Program-made: the position numbers and the translations under genes | From: Aurifilum marmelostoma | Lineage: Eukaryota > Ascomycota > Sordariomycetes > Diaporthales > Cryphonectriaceae | Length of the DNA stretch: 64,000 nucleotides | Direction of reading: 5' to 3' | Assembly (NCBI GenBank): GCA_027559495.1 | Contig: JAMXSV010000022.1 | Coordinates: 1 to 64,000, forward strand | The notes under the pieces: model-generated | The model's input: only the letters and a program-made list of their open reading frames with translations | Database searches by the model: none | Told to the model about the DNA's origin: nothing | Shown: in pieces, positions 49,413-62,515 of the stretch | Numbering within the stretch: position 1 is the first letter of the stretch | Layout: each line of letters opens with the position of its first letter

Positions 49413-51284
49413 ATGGATCTCACTATATTCTCGAATCGATCGTCAGGCACGATACTTGAAGATGCAGAAGCGGCGCCTTACGTACCCGTTATGTGGGTCA
49501 CGAGCATTGTGGCAATTGTGTTAATCTGGGTTGCACGCAGTCAATCCGGACTCTCCCAGTTCCCACTTGCCACAAAGAAGGCATTTTGGGACCTTGGTGG
49601 GACGAAAGCCAAAGAAAGTTTCACCGTTGACGCGCGCGGGGTGGTTCAACGTGGACTGCAGCAGGTATGTTATACCCCAAAAGAAAAGCAAATAGCACCA
49701 TAACCTTGTGCAGGATTGACATAACTCCAGTTTGGCGCATCGAGGCCGTTTCGTGTTATCTCTGAGCTTGGGGAAATGCTCATCTTCCCTCCGTCTATGG
49801 CACATGACGTCCGGAACATTGAAGAGTTCAGCTTCGCCGAGTATATGAAGGAGGTAAGATTATGCAAGAGTCACGTCCGAAAGAATGAAAAAGCTGATTC
49901 GCTGATTATCAATAGTCTACGTGTGCTCATATACCTGGTTTCGAACCCTTCAATGAAGGTACCAAAAGCAGCTTGTTGAATGATATGGTCAAAACGAAAC
50001 TCACTCAATCCCTGAGTATGCCAGTCCTCACCGTGATCGCTTCTCTGCCGTTTATCTCTAACGCCCTCTAGGCAAAATTACGAGTCCATTATCCAAAGAA
50101 ACGGCTTCAGCATGTATGGATATATTTCCTCCTACCAAAGGTATGTGTTTTGCATGTTTGATATTACAACTTCATGTGCTGACATTTCTGGCAGAATGGT
50201 GCGAAACTGGCCTGAAAGATAGGCTCCTCGATCTTGTCGCTCGACTTTCCGCTAGGGTCTTCCTGGGGAATGAAGATGTCGCCCACAATGCGTCATGGCT
50301 CCGAATTACCAAGGAGTACACAGTGGACTCGTTTCTTGCTTCGTACGAACTCAGAACCTATCCCAAATTTCTGCAACACATCGTCCACTGGTTTCTACCA
50401 AGAGCACGAAAAGTGCGAGCGCAGCTCAAAGAAGCCGAATCGATCATACGGCCTGTCATGGAGAGGCGACGTGCCGAGAGAGCGTCATCGACGGAGACAG
50501 CTGAGAAGTCAGATACAGTTGAATGGCTTGAGCAGATAGCAAGGGAAAGGAAGCTTCAATATTATCCGGCAGCCTTTCAGCTCAATCTAGCCGTCTCAGC
50601 TATTCACACAACCACAGACTTATTGGCACACACCATGTACTGCCTTCTGGAGAATCCCGAGTATCTTCAGCCTCTGCGAGACGAGATCATCTCCGTCGTC
50701 GAAGACGCAGGATTAAAGCATGCCTCTCTGTACAAGCTCAGGCTGATGGACAGCGTTATCAAGGAGGCACAAAGACTGAAACCCCCCATGTCAGGTATGT
50801 TATATTTGAACAATAACCGCTTCACTATGACCGATGTTAACAACATATCTGATTCAAAGTCAACATGAACCGCGTAGCTATGCAAGACACTCTTCTACCA
50901 AATGGAATTCTAATTCCTAAAGGCACGAAAGTCGGCGTCTCCTGCCAGGCACTGTGGGACTCGAACATCTACCCTGAGCCGGAGAAGTTTGATGGATACC
51001 GATTTTTGCGCCTGCGGGAGCAGCCAGGAAACGATAACGTATGGCAGTTGACGACAACTCGTCCCGAGCATATTGCTTTTGGACATGGAAGGCATGCTTG
51101 TCCGGGTCGCTTTTTAGCGGCCAACGAAATCAAAATCGCGCTTTGCCACATCTTGCTCAAGTACGATTGGCGGTTGTGTGCCTCTAGTCCACCACCTAGG
51201 ATTTTCACGAACGGAATCATGATGGATTCAGACCCGATGGTAAGAGTTGAGATGCGAGGCCGTCGGGCAGAGATTGAACTGTAA
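49413..51284 (+). CDS. Cytochrome P450 monooxygenase, membrane-bound
   Basis: Six exons, 49413-49664, 49731-49853, 49916-50015, 50072-50140, 50195-50794 and 50860-51284, give 522 aa. An N-terminal membrane anchor (PVMWVTSIVAIVLIWVA) is followed by FRVISELGEMLIFPPSMAHDV, the I-helix region NLAVSAIHTTTDLLAH, ExxR as KEAQR, and the heme loop FGHGRHACPGRFLA. The sequence style (AIHTTTDLLAHTMYCLLENPE, MNRVAMQDTLLPNGILIPKG) resembles the CYP68/CYP503 group that includes ent-kaurene-oxidase-like enzymes. It needs a separate reductase, unlike the CYP505 in the same cluster. Its likely job is hydroxylation or multi-step oxidation of the released polyketide. It converges on the PKS gene with a 588-bp gap. 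Confidence 0.9.
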
Positions 51285-51872
51285 TTAACACGAGTCCATA
51301 TCGAGTGTGATCAGAGACCCAAGAGAGCACCTCCTGTGACTCAGCAAATGGCAAGACACGAATTGGAGCATTCCCATCAATTTTAGGAGCAATGAGAACA
51401 TGATTTGCAACTTTCTCTATAGGTTGTCTATGATACTCACATCAAGTGAATGCATGTACTCTGAAAAATTCGAAGTGCGCCTTGTATGTGAGAACGCGGA
51501 CATACAGCTTCCCCTCTAGACAACGGACGGCTATGCTTGAATGACGGTATGATTCATGTTTCAAGAAAGCAAAATTTGAAAAGAAGAGGTTTATTACAGA
51601 GGATGATAATACAGAGAGCAGAACTAGAGATAATGTGAACCCAAGACTAAAAGGGTGGGATGAAGGTAGTTTACTCGACTGTGATATTACCGGCCACGCC
51701 CTCCAAACATTATGATGTGCAAATAGAATGAAGACGATATCACGAAGACTTTCGGATAAGAAGGCGAACGGTTATTCAAAACAAAAACAATAACTAGCAT
51801 TTCAATGTCCTCCTCACGTACCCTAATATGTTATTCACATGTACTCATGCCATCTGTATGCGTGCATGATAA
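51285..51872. other. Convergent intergenic region
   Basis: 588 bp between the ends of the P450 (+) and PKS (-) genes, holding 3' UTRs. No gene is seen. Confidence 0.5.
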
Positions 51873-54800
51873 TTAACTCCCCTCACGAAGCATTCTCGGG
51901 TAGCTTGGCTGACCCGGATCGTCCATAGACTCAATCAACGCCGCAACACCGCGATTCAAACCCATTTGCACTGCACGTGCTGCCCATACGTTGATCGGGA
52001 GTACCTCCACCTCTGAGGCCCCCACTCTCTTCTCCACGAACCCCTTCAGGTTTTCCACGGGAGCCACAATGTCACCGACCTGGTGAACATAGGTCGGGCT
52101 GCCCGCCTTCTTGGGCTTGTTGTTAAAAACGCACCGGAGAATACTAGTCGACGCATTTTCGACCGAGACAAAGTCCAGAGCTCCTTGCAAATTCTTCATA
52201 GCGGGCACGGCCTTGGTCTTGAGCATGTACTCCAAAAGAGAGTTCATCCAATCGAGTTGGGCTGCGCTGCTCATAGCATCTGCGCCCTCGCGGAGGATGG
52301 TGGATGGTCGGTGAATCCATGTGTCTATACCGTGGTGCTGTTGGAGCTCCTCGAGCAAGCGTTCGCTGGCCCACTTGGCAGCGATGTAGCCGTGAGAGCC
52401 GTCTGTGGGAGGCTGGTGCCGGGCGACTGAGACCTCAGGAAAGGACTTGTAGTCCCCGAAGAGGGCGACGCCAACAGTGGACAGGTAATGGATTGGAATC
52501 TTGCGGTCCATGCAGAGGCTAATGATGTACTTTGTCGAAGCCATGTTGGCATTCTTGATGGCTGGGTAAAATTTGAGATGAGAAGTATCAGCGCCGTTAT
52601 GGATGACAGCATCCGCGTCGCTGAATATGGTGACAGCGTCTGCCTCTGACAGGCCGAGGCGCGGCTGCTCGAGATCACCCTCGAAGTACACGACGCGATT
52701 ATCCTTCGGAAGCTCTCCGGTCTGGAGGCGCTCACGCAGGCGGCGAGTAGCAATGCAAAAGACCTTTTCAACTGATGAGGATTTGAGGAGTCGGGAGAGT
52801 AGCGAGCGGCCTAGAAGGCCACTGGCTCCAGTGAGCACGATGACACGAGGTTGAGCTGCCACAGGCTTGCCGCTTGCCAATGGCACAGGTTCCGGCAAGA
52901 TAATCTCCGAGTTCCAGTCGATCTTGACTGGCCCTCCACGGTCGGACTCGGGCACAGGAGTCGTGTAGCCCGTCGAGCCACCACTGCTGGATGCAACAGA
53001 AGTATTACCAGAACTGTCATTCTTTGGCTCTGGCGCCAGAGTCTTTGGAGCCACCGCATCGGCGTTCGTGGCAGGTGCATCGCCAGCTGCGTTTCCAGCT
53101 AGTAGGCTTGGAGACACCTGAGATGCGACGAGCTCAGCAATGTCGGCCATTGTGTCATTGCCCATGATCTTCAGCACTGGAATGCCGACTTCGAAGTTCT
53201 TGAGGAACCAAGAACGGATGTCGACGGAAATCAGCGAGTCCAGTCCAATACCGCTGCTCCTTGCAGCCATCAGATCCTCGTCCGCAGTTGTCATCTGTAG
53301 CACATTGCGCAGCTGAGCGGCAAATGTCCCTATTTTGTTGCCACATTGTTAGCCATGCTTCATAAAATTGTACGGTATAGCATGTTTGAATATTGATTTA
53401 ACTTACGCTTGACAACGGCAAGGACGTCGCTTTGGGATTTGCAGCCACTGAGCTGGTCCTTGATGGACATGGCTGCTTCACTCCCGGAATCTGCTCCAGC
53501 GTTCTCGACCTGGTGGGCAATGAATGATGAGAACACAGGGTTGGCATGCCACTTGGGAGCATCGGGACCACCAATAGCCGGAATATCGAGAAGGCCAGTG
53601 GTCAGCTCGGCCTCGTCGTCCGAGTCGGGACGACCAGCATCGATACCCTCGGCGAAGAGCTGGTGGTAGTCTTGCTCCGACAAGTGCATCAGAGCCATCT
53701 TAGATACGGTGAGATCCAGGGCCTTGCTAGATTCTCTCTCCATGTAGCCAGCGCCAATAATAGCACCAACATTGAGAGCTGTAGCAGCCAAGCCGCGCTT
53801 CCTCCGTTGAGCCGCCACTGAGGGGAATAGAGTTAACAAAAAGCGGCTCAGGTGTGACAAACGAGGGCGACACTTACGACTACACATAAAGGTATTGGCC
53901 GCTGCATAATTAGCCTGGCCCAGGTTACCGATAACACAGTTAATAGACGAGAAAAGGATGAAGAAGTCTAGCTTCTGTGTGGCAAAGATGCGATCCAGGT
54001 GTATCGATCCATACACCTTGGGCCTAAAGACATCGCTCATGTGATCGAATGACATGTTCTGGATTGAGATATCTCTCAGAACCATTGCTCCATTTAGGAC
54101 ACCAATGATCGGGGGCAAGGTATCGCAGATTTTCTGATGAGCGGCACGCAGTGCAGGCTCATCCGTCACGTCACTAAAACAAAATATATGTCAGAAACGT
54201 ACTTCCCATAACAAGCTGAAGGTTTTTAACTTACCAAGGGACGATAGTAACGTTGACGCCATTCTTCTTATGATCCCTAATCCAATCCGGAGAGATGTTC
54301 GGATTTCGGCTGGTAAGCACCAGGTACTTGGCACCTCTCTCGATCATCCAGTCGCAGAGGGAAACTCCCAGAGCACCGGACAGACCACACATCCAGTACG
54401 TCTTATCACCCTTGAAGAACGCTGCCGAGTCTAGACGGGTTACGTTGACAGCTGGAGAGTCTGACACATTCCAGTCGATAACCGCGACGGGGTTAATGGG
54501 GTTCGATCCGCTCAGCAGGTCACCGATAGTCACAACCTCTTCAGTAACTGTCGGAGCATCTTCCTGACTCGCATCCACGGCTCTCTGGAGAAGGCGGCCT
54601 AGGAGAGCGGCAGATCCAGCATTACCCTCCCAGCCGACAGCAGAGTAGAGTGACTCTGCGGTTTCCTTGCGGCAGTGAGGTGCCAATGTGGACAGGATGG
54701 TAGACTCATTCTCAGATTTCTCAACCTCGTGGTTAGAGAGCCCAACAAAACAAGCAGTGTTGGCAGGGATAGCATAGGCCACTTCTGACTTGGGCATATA

Positions 54801-57800
54801 GGGAGCCAGTGTGATCGATGACGCGTCAGAAGACTGGCGTGAAGAGTCTGCAACGAACAAGGTCTGCACGTCTTTGGTAGCTGCTTGCGCAGAAATAGCG
54901 CGAGCAAGCAGGTCCGATGCGTTATGCACAACAACAGTCTCTCCACCCAGAAGGGGATCGACCACAGCCAAAGAGACCAGGGTAGCAGCCAGTGCGGTGA
55001 GGAGCTGTCCAGCTGTCAACTTGGTCTCCGGGCATGGGAGCACCGACTCCTTCTTGATGGTGATGACGGACAAGGGCGAGGGCACTAGTGCCAAGAAACG
55101 TGCCTGGGTCTTGGGACAGATCCCAAGAACGAGGAACTTGTGGCCATAAGCCGTGCGGATAGCTGACTTGACGGCGTGGCTCACTCTCAGCTTGATAGTT
55201 GACTCGTCCTCAGCAGCAATACCCCACTTGGAGATCTCCCTGAGGGACCACATCCCAGCATCCCTCTGCAGGAGAGCTGGTGACTCGCCAATATCAATCT
55301 GGTGGGTGGTGATAGGGCGGCGTGCTGAATTGTATCTGTCATTGCGGGCAGAAATTGGTCGGAGCCGAGGCACGATCTCACAGCCCTCAGCATTAATAGC
55401 AATTTCAGGCTCTTTGGCCCAAAGAATGTGGCTGCTCTCCGACTCAGAGACGTTGGTAATGGCCTGGAAACGGAGAACCATCTCAATAAGCCTCTGAGGG
55501 TCGAAGCTGGCGGGGTCTGCAATGTCGATGTTCTGGAAGTGCAGAGCCGGGGTCTCGTGAACAGCAGTACGGGCAAAACCAACAGTCATGTTAGAGAAAG
55601 GCTCATCTTGCAGACGACCACTAGTGATCCAGAGCAGTTTCGTAGGAGCCAAGAAGATGTTCTTGAAGGCTAGGAACTCCTCGGCCGTCATGTCCTTGAA
55701 CACTGGCTTATCCAGCTCAGACAAGCTGACGACAGTGCTGTCAGCGCTGATCAGGCTATAATCCACTGTCTTCAATGTCTCAAAGGTATGCACCTCGACA
55801 TCCGCGATGGAATCCTCAAGAGACTTGACTAGACGACGAGTGGGCTCAGTGCCGCCACCAACAACGACGAGATTCTTTGTGGGCGCAATGATAGCGCGCT
55901 TGGGCACCTCAGCGGCCAGAGGCTCTCGCAAGAAAGCAACCCTGTCATCAAGAGCTTGCGCAGCAAAGACAGTCATACCGATAACGTCCTCAAAGCCCTT
56001 GGGAGCTGTGGAGTCGATATCAGCGAAGCCGCTGACCTTGAGGAGTCTCTCCCACTCCGCTGTAGACACGAATGGCGACAGAGGCCGTCCAGTCTCTGCA
56101 CCCAGCCACCAACCTGGAAGGGTTCCAAAAATGAAGCCTCCAGTGCCATGAGGCTGACCGTTGTTGCTACCATCAGCAACGACCAGGTAGCCTCCAGGCT
56201 TCAGCAGCTTGCGAAGGTTTCGCATGGTGACCTCGAGGTCGGGTGTGGCATGAATGACAAGGGATGCTACGACGACATCGTACGTGCCTTCAGCGTATCC
56301 CTGAGTAACAGGATCCTGACCACAGTCGAGAGTCTTGAACACCATGCGGTCTTTGTAATCAGACAGGACATCAGCAGCCACCTCGAAGAAACCACTTGAT
56401 ACATCCGTGAAGGTATATGTCAAGAAGTTGGAACCAAGATGTTTCAGGATCCTTTTGGTTGCACCACCCGTACCAGCGCCTAGACGTGTGATTAGCTTAC
56501 TGCAAATTTTTGGGTGGATTCGCGCCTCGCCACTTTTCTCTTCAAAACTCACCGATCTCAAGAATATTGAGGTGGGGATATCTCTCAGCAAGCTGGGAGA
56601 TGGTCCTGCTCATCCACAACCCAGACTGTAGGAAACCGAAACCACCTGCGTAGTAGTCATCAAGGACATTGTTGACACGGAACTCCTCGAGCATGTTGGT
56701 TTCATCTTTGAATACACGCGGCATCTGCTCGCCAACAAGGTGCATGACGCGAGAATCGGGGAGATCTGCGAAGCGCTCCGTGGCCTTGAGCATGTCCTCC
56801 TTGGTATCGTTCAACCACTCCTTCTTGGCCCACTTGTGGTTCCCACTCTGGACCAGCTCAGTGATGTGGCGGGCGTACCGCAGATAGTAGTAGTGAGGCG
56901 AACCCTCCCTCCGCAGTGGAGAATCATCAGGGACTTGGAGGTCGAATTGACGCAGGTAGTAGGTTGAGATGCGCTCCAGTGCCATCAGGATGTCCTCGTG
57001 ATACTTGCTCACTACAGTATCTCTGGAAGCGAGCTCTCCATCCAGATCAGTCTTAACCCAGTGGATCTTGGAGAACACCTTGCGGTCATCTTTAGCAGTA
57101 GCCGAGCCCATAGGGACCAGCTCGACTCCTTGTAGCTGAATGGCTGCACAGGCAGAGTCGTTAGTGTACAGGTTGACGTCGCCTCTGAATCCCGAGGCCT
57201 TGGGCGCTCCAAGCTTCGCATCGACCGTCATATTGGTCATGGACTCGCACAACGCAGGGTTGATGCGGATGTTGCCCATGCCTGTGGGCAAGTGCATAGT
57301 CAGAATCTGGTCGTCGCCTGGGTAGCTGAAAGCCAAGATGAGTGACTGGATGGCGCCATCAAACTCGGCAGGATGCACCAGAACGGGCTCGCCAAAGGTT
57401 TCCCGAGGCGCTGAGTGGACTGCACAGACACTGGTTCCCAGCTTTCTCCTGAGCTTGGTCAGAGAACGGAATGGTCCTTCGAAACCGTACCCAAGGGTGG
57501 CCAAGAGACTGTAGAACCTCTCTGAATCTACAGAGATCATATGAGGGGGCGCCGGTACACGCTTGGGCAGAGTCGCTTTGGATGGCTCTCCCAGAGAGAT
57601 CTCAATGTCGGCTTGAGCAACCAGTGTCATATCGTCGTTAGTGCCCAGGCCAGCAGAGTACGTGAATTTGGCGTGGATTCGATCGTCACGGGGGCTGTGG
57701 ATATCTGACAGGCAGGTCGATACCTCTATACCGGCGTCATCTTGGTTGAAAGTCAGAGCCTGGTGGATCACGAAGTCCTTGAGCTCGAAGAGACGCACGT

Positions 57801-60800
57801 TGCGATTCCCTGCGACAACGCGTGCTCCTTCCAGAGCCGTGCAGACATATCCTGCAGCAGGGAATACAGTCTGACTCTGCACCTGATGCCCAGAGAGCCA
57901 CTCAATCTCACTGGCCCGCAGCAGGTGTGCCCAGTTCAGACGATGCGCTGCACTATCCGGCTGCAAGGTACCCAGCAGGGGATTGAACTTCTGGTCCTGG
58001 ATCCGCATCTTTCTCGTCTTGCGCGACTCGTGCCAATGAGATCCCTCATGGCTCCACTGATAGCTCGGGAGCCCCTTGAGGACACGAACAGCAGACTTGT
58101 CGTCGTTCACTGCCACGTCATATGCGTGCAAGTCGACGTGCTTGTCTCCCAGGTGAGACCACAGCGATCCCAGGCATGAGGCGAAGCTCAAAATAGCATC
58201 CGATCCCCTGGAAAGAACTCCGTAATACGGAATATTCTTGCCCAGCACCTCTTGCATGGTCTGGCTTGCAGGGCCCTTCAGCGTGGGGTGGGGACCAACC
58301 TCAATAGCGAGATCGTAGTCGTCTGTTTCCAGAGCCACGCTCAGGGCTTGGTGAAACATCACAGGACTGATCATATTTGCAGCCCAATACTCATCACCAA
58401 TCTGCATGTCAGGCGTGACCTGGCGGCAATAGACACTCGAGATCCACGAAATCTTGTGCGCAGGCTCAACAGCACGAGCACCAGACGACTTGATAGCCTC
58501 AACGTAAGGAGGACCACAGTTCAGCATGTGGTTGGAATGGTAGGCCTTATCGACGCGGAGCTTTCGATTGAACCTCTTTTCGTCATCCAAAATAATCTTG
58601 ACCTCGTCAATGGCGTCCTCGTCGCCGGAAATAGTCACGCTGGAGGAAGAGTTCACGGCTGCGACGCAAACACGACCAGCAAAGACCTCATCCGAGCAGA
58701 GGGATTGAGCATCCTCTGCGGACATGCCCGCAGCCAGCATAGCACCCATGATACCCCCACCGTTAGGGCTGGCAATCTTGTCGATGAAATGACCGCGGGA
58801 GTAGGCAACGAAAATGGCATCGCGAGCCGAGAGGTAACCTGCAGCATATGCAGCAGCCACCTCTCCAGAAGAGTGACCTACGATACCATCAAATTGGACG
58901 CCTGCAAGTCTAAGGAGGTCAACGAGCAGGATCTGTATAGCAGTAGAAAGCGACGAGAAGGCGCCCTTGGTGACCCTCGAGGCATCAACACCCGCGCAGA
59001 TCTCTTCCTTCAAGGACCAGTTCGGCCTGAGATCGTCCTGAGGAAGCTGATCAAGATGTCCCTGGAGCTCCTGGATAATCTTGCGTGCAGTGGCTGATTT
59101 TTCAATCAGCTCGGCACCCATGCGAGCGTATTGAGAACCCTGGCCGGTAAAAATGGCGAGGACCTTGGGCCGTTTCCCGTTAGACGGGGTCACAGATCTT
59201 ACGCCCAACTTCTCTAGCTCAGTTCCCTCGAGTTCCTTTCTGATCTTGGCACCCAGATCCTCTGCAGAGGAGGCAGAGATTGCAGTCCGGTACTGGAATG
59301 CGGTTCGTCGCTTCTGAAGAGTGTAGGCCAGATCGCGCACGTTGGTGGAAGGATTTTGCTCGAGGAATTCGGCATATGCGGAAAGGCTAGACTGCAACGA
59401 CTTGCGCGTGTGGCCCGAGAACACGAAGGGGCTATATTGGACAGCAGGTAACACCGATGAAAAGGCTGGCGGGGACGATGGCTCGTAGCTCTCAAGGATA
59501 GCGTGAGCGTTGGCACCGCCGAAGCCAAAGCTGTTCACACTGGCTCGTCGTGGCTGACCAGGGGCAGGTTGCGGCCATGCCTTGGGCGACTTGACAATTT
59601 CCAAGTTCTTTGTAAATGGTGCCACCCGTTCGCTCAGGTTCTCCAGCAGCATGTTGGGGGGAATAGTCGAGTGCTGAAGGGCAAGGGATGCTTTCAAAAC
59701 GGCAGCGACACCTGCCGTACCTTCGGTGTGACCAAGAATAGTCTTGATTGAGCCAACATATAAAGGCTCTCCGGCCTGAGAGGCGAAGTCCTGACCGAAA
59801 AATGCACTGGAAATAGCTTCGGCCTCGATCGGATCTCCTGCAGGAGTGCCTGTAATCGTCTTGGTTAGCAACACTGTACACCTACCTGACCATGAGCACA
59901 AGGGCCGGGGGTGGGGGGGTTATACCAGTTCCGTGGGCCTCGAAGAATTGCGGACGATCAGATGGCTTGGTGATATCCAAGCCCGCCCTGGAATATGTCT
60001 TGCGAATCAAAGTCTGCTGGGACGTGGCACTGGGCATGGTTATACCCGTGGTTGCTAAACGACAGAATGTTAGCATTTGGAAGCATCTACCGATACTGTG
60101 AGAACTATGCGTTCAACTACTCACCTCCATCTTGGTTCAAGGCTGTCTCTCGGATGATGCACTCAATGTGGTCTCCGTCCGCCATGGCTTGGCTCAGCGT
60201 CTTGAGGACGCAAGCTGCTACACCGTCACCACGGGCATAGCCATTGGCTTCCTTATCCCACATTTTACTGCGGCCTAAGCGACACAAATTCAGTTTCACG
60301 ATCTGGAAGGTAATGGGATCCTATTTCATATTGTTGGAAAGGCGGCACGGAGGCGGAGAACGAACCATCAGGAGACAGCATTTTAAGCTTGCTTTCCACA
60401 ATGTAGTTCTCAGGACCAAGCAGGAGGTTGGATCCGCAGGCGAGAGCAACTTTGGATTCGCCTGATCTCAGTGACTGCACAGCCAGGTGAACAGCCACGA
60501 GGCTGGAGCTGCAGGCTGTGTCCAGGGTGATGGAAGGGCCATGCCAGTCAAAGAAGTAGGAGATCCGATTTGACAAGATGCTTCGTCCAATACCAGTAGC
60601 GGTATAGGTAGGGGCAGTGTTCACTAGAAGGTTTGGAGGTCAATCATGGTACTCTATTTCATGCCGCAAGATCGAATGCTGAAAAGTACTGACAGTCGCG
60701 CAAGAGGTTGGCTTCGTAGTCACTGCACATAACACCGACGTAGACAGCAGTGTCGCTACCACGTAATTGATCAATCGTCAATCCGGCCGATTCCAGACCC

Positions 60801-61123
60801 TCGTAGACCGTTTCCATCAGTACGCGCTGCTGGGGGTCGATAGCCTTGGCCTCAATGGGTTTGATTCCAAAGAACTCCGTGTCGAAGGCTGTCACGTCTT
60901 CTTCAAGCAGGTATGAGTATCGAATGTTGCTGTGTCCATGATATGATGAGTCAGGGTGATAGTAAGCATCCGCATTAAAGCGAGTCTTTGCGATCTCGCT
61001 GCGGACGTCTCTGGGGTTGTTCAGAAGCGCCCAGAGCTTCGAGGGCGAGGAAGCACCGCCGGCAAAGTGGCAAGCACTTCCGATGATGGCTATCGGCTCG
61101 TTCACGGCAGAGTTCTGGGCCAT
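51873..61123 (-). CDS. Highly reducing polyketide synthase with terminal thioester reductase (KS-AT-DH-CMeT-ER0-KR-ACP-TR)
   Basis: Nine exons (61123-60694, 60623-60366, 60274-60125, 60054-59926, 59849-56553, 56479-54235, 54173-53878, 53817-53407, 53329-51873) sum exactly to 2890 aa. KS ~8-435 with Cys 181 (DTACSSS), His 320 (EAHGTG) and His 363 (GHTEG). AT ~550-870 with GHSSG (Ser 649). DH ~945-1240 with His 977 and Asp 1153 (DGAIQ), but the HxxxG glycine is Ser 981. CMeT with LEIGAGTGG about 1418-1426. No ER nucleotide motif lies in ~1650-2100. KR with GLSGALG about 2120 and NYAAAN. ACP with GLDSL (Ser 2437). TR ~2566-2890 with TGASGLLG, Ser 2689 and YIAAK (Tyr 2720, Lys 2724). The inactive ER matches the adjacent trans-ER. 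The TR domain should release an aldehyde or alcohol using NADPH, as in betaenone-type synthases. There is no condensation or adenylation domain. Confidence 0.95.
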
Positions 61124-62515
61124 GTTGATGATTTCTGGTTCCTCGTGATGTTGGAAATGTTGAAGAAGGGAGTGCAAGTTGAGTTGACTTCGGTGACGCG
61201 TCTTCAAGACTCTGAAGGCCAGTGGCAGGAAGTGTGCTACTTAACCGGCAAAGAGAGTCCAAATTTAGTATTGAAAAGGACCAACGAGATGTTGGCCACC
61301 GAGAAACTCTGACGACGACAAATGCTGATGATGAACAGATTCTGACGAACTCTAATCCCACGATCTTTCTATTCTCCAGAGACCCGTCTGTCATTCTGAG
61401 CGCATAGCAGGCATATAACACCATTTCACTGCGGCTCCATCTACATGCTCCGTCTAGACTGGGTCAAACCATCGGCTCGCTCAGCTTTGCGGCACCCACG
61501 GAAATCAGCCTCAACTACAATGCGAATATCTCCAGCGGCGTTACGCCGATGGCACAGGCCGGGAATTTGCTACCAAGCATTGCGTTCCTTGCGGTAGGAT
61601 CGCAGGATTGGGCCGATAGGGGGCAGACCGCCCCGTTTCCAATTGTGCTGCCATCGGGACCCGGTAATATGAAGTAAAAGAAACGGGTCCGGCCTGGGGA
61701 AGGATCTGGCAACGTGGCGCGCCCGACTGGGCAAAAGAAGGATTACCCATATTTCCCGAACTTCCAACAGGGAATTTTTTACACGATCACCGTATGTAAA
61801 AGAAAGCAACAATAATATCGTATCGATTGCCTACCCGTAATAATTAATCTGTGCTTGTCTGACTACAAATTCCTCGTACAAGGCTTTGTAAATAATGACG
61901 CACAGACCGGAGAACTAATTATGTCCCTGGCTCGCCGGGCGATTGCCTGCTAATCAAACACACATGACTGAGTTAGAACCTTTAGTAGATCCTAATCAGG
62001 TTGAAAGTGATCCGGACTTGGAAACATGAATGACTTGTCATTCGATGTACCCCTCAGAGGCTCGGTCATTGTAGGCATTCACTGCTTAAACTCGCTCCTT
62101 CTTGTTATCACATGTCATCAGGATCCCGCATAAATCGCTTAAGTTCCTGCCGATCTGCGGGAACTGGATGGGGTCCATCTGATGAGGTTCTGCATTACCC
62201 TGAACAGCGAGAGCCTCAGTCACTCTGTCAAGCCGTACCAGGATTAAGAGTAATTATAGCAATGTTGTCCTGGAACAGATGAGATGGAACGCGATTGCAA
62301 TCAGTATTCTGATTGGATATGATTATAGTAATTATCATTTGAGGTCTGTCTTGGCCGTTCACTTCACCAGATCAAGACTGTGAGAATAATGGATCCAATG
62401 CTCGTCGTAATATCAAAAGACATCGCAACAAGTACATAACCCGCACGAAATAATGTCAAGAATGGTCAACAAGTGTAGACACAATCCCTTCGCCCTTGCC
62501 TATTGAGTGTACGTC
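61124..62515. other. Region between PKS start and trans-ER end
   Basis: 1.4 kb upstream of the PKS gene, containing its promoter and the 3' UTR of the trans-ER gene, both on the minus strand. No gene is supportable. Confidence 0.5.

Noticed and set aside
51873..53329. Terminal domain as part of an NRPS module
   Set aside because: No condensation or adenylation motif lies between ACP and the TGxxGxxG/YxxxK reductase; the enzyme is a PKS, not a PKS-NRPS.
52083..59097. Long plus-strand open frames opposite the PKS exons (up to 281 codons)
   Set aside because: They are antisense shadows of strongly supported PKS domains.
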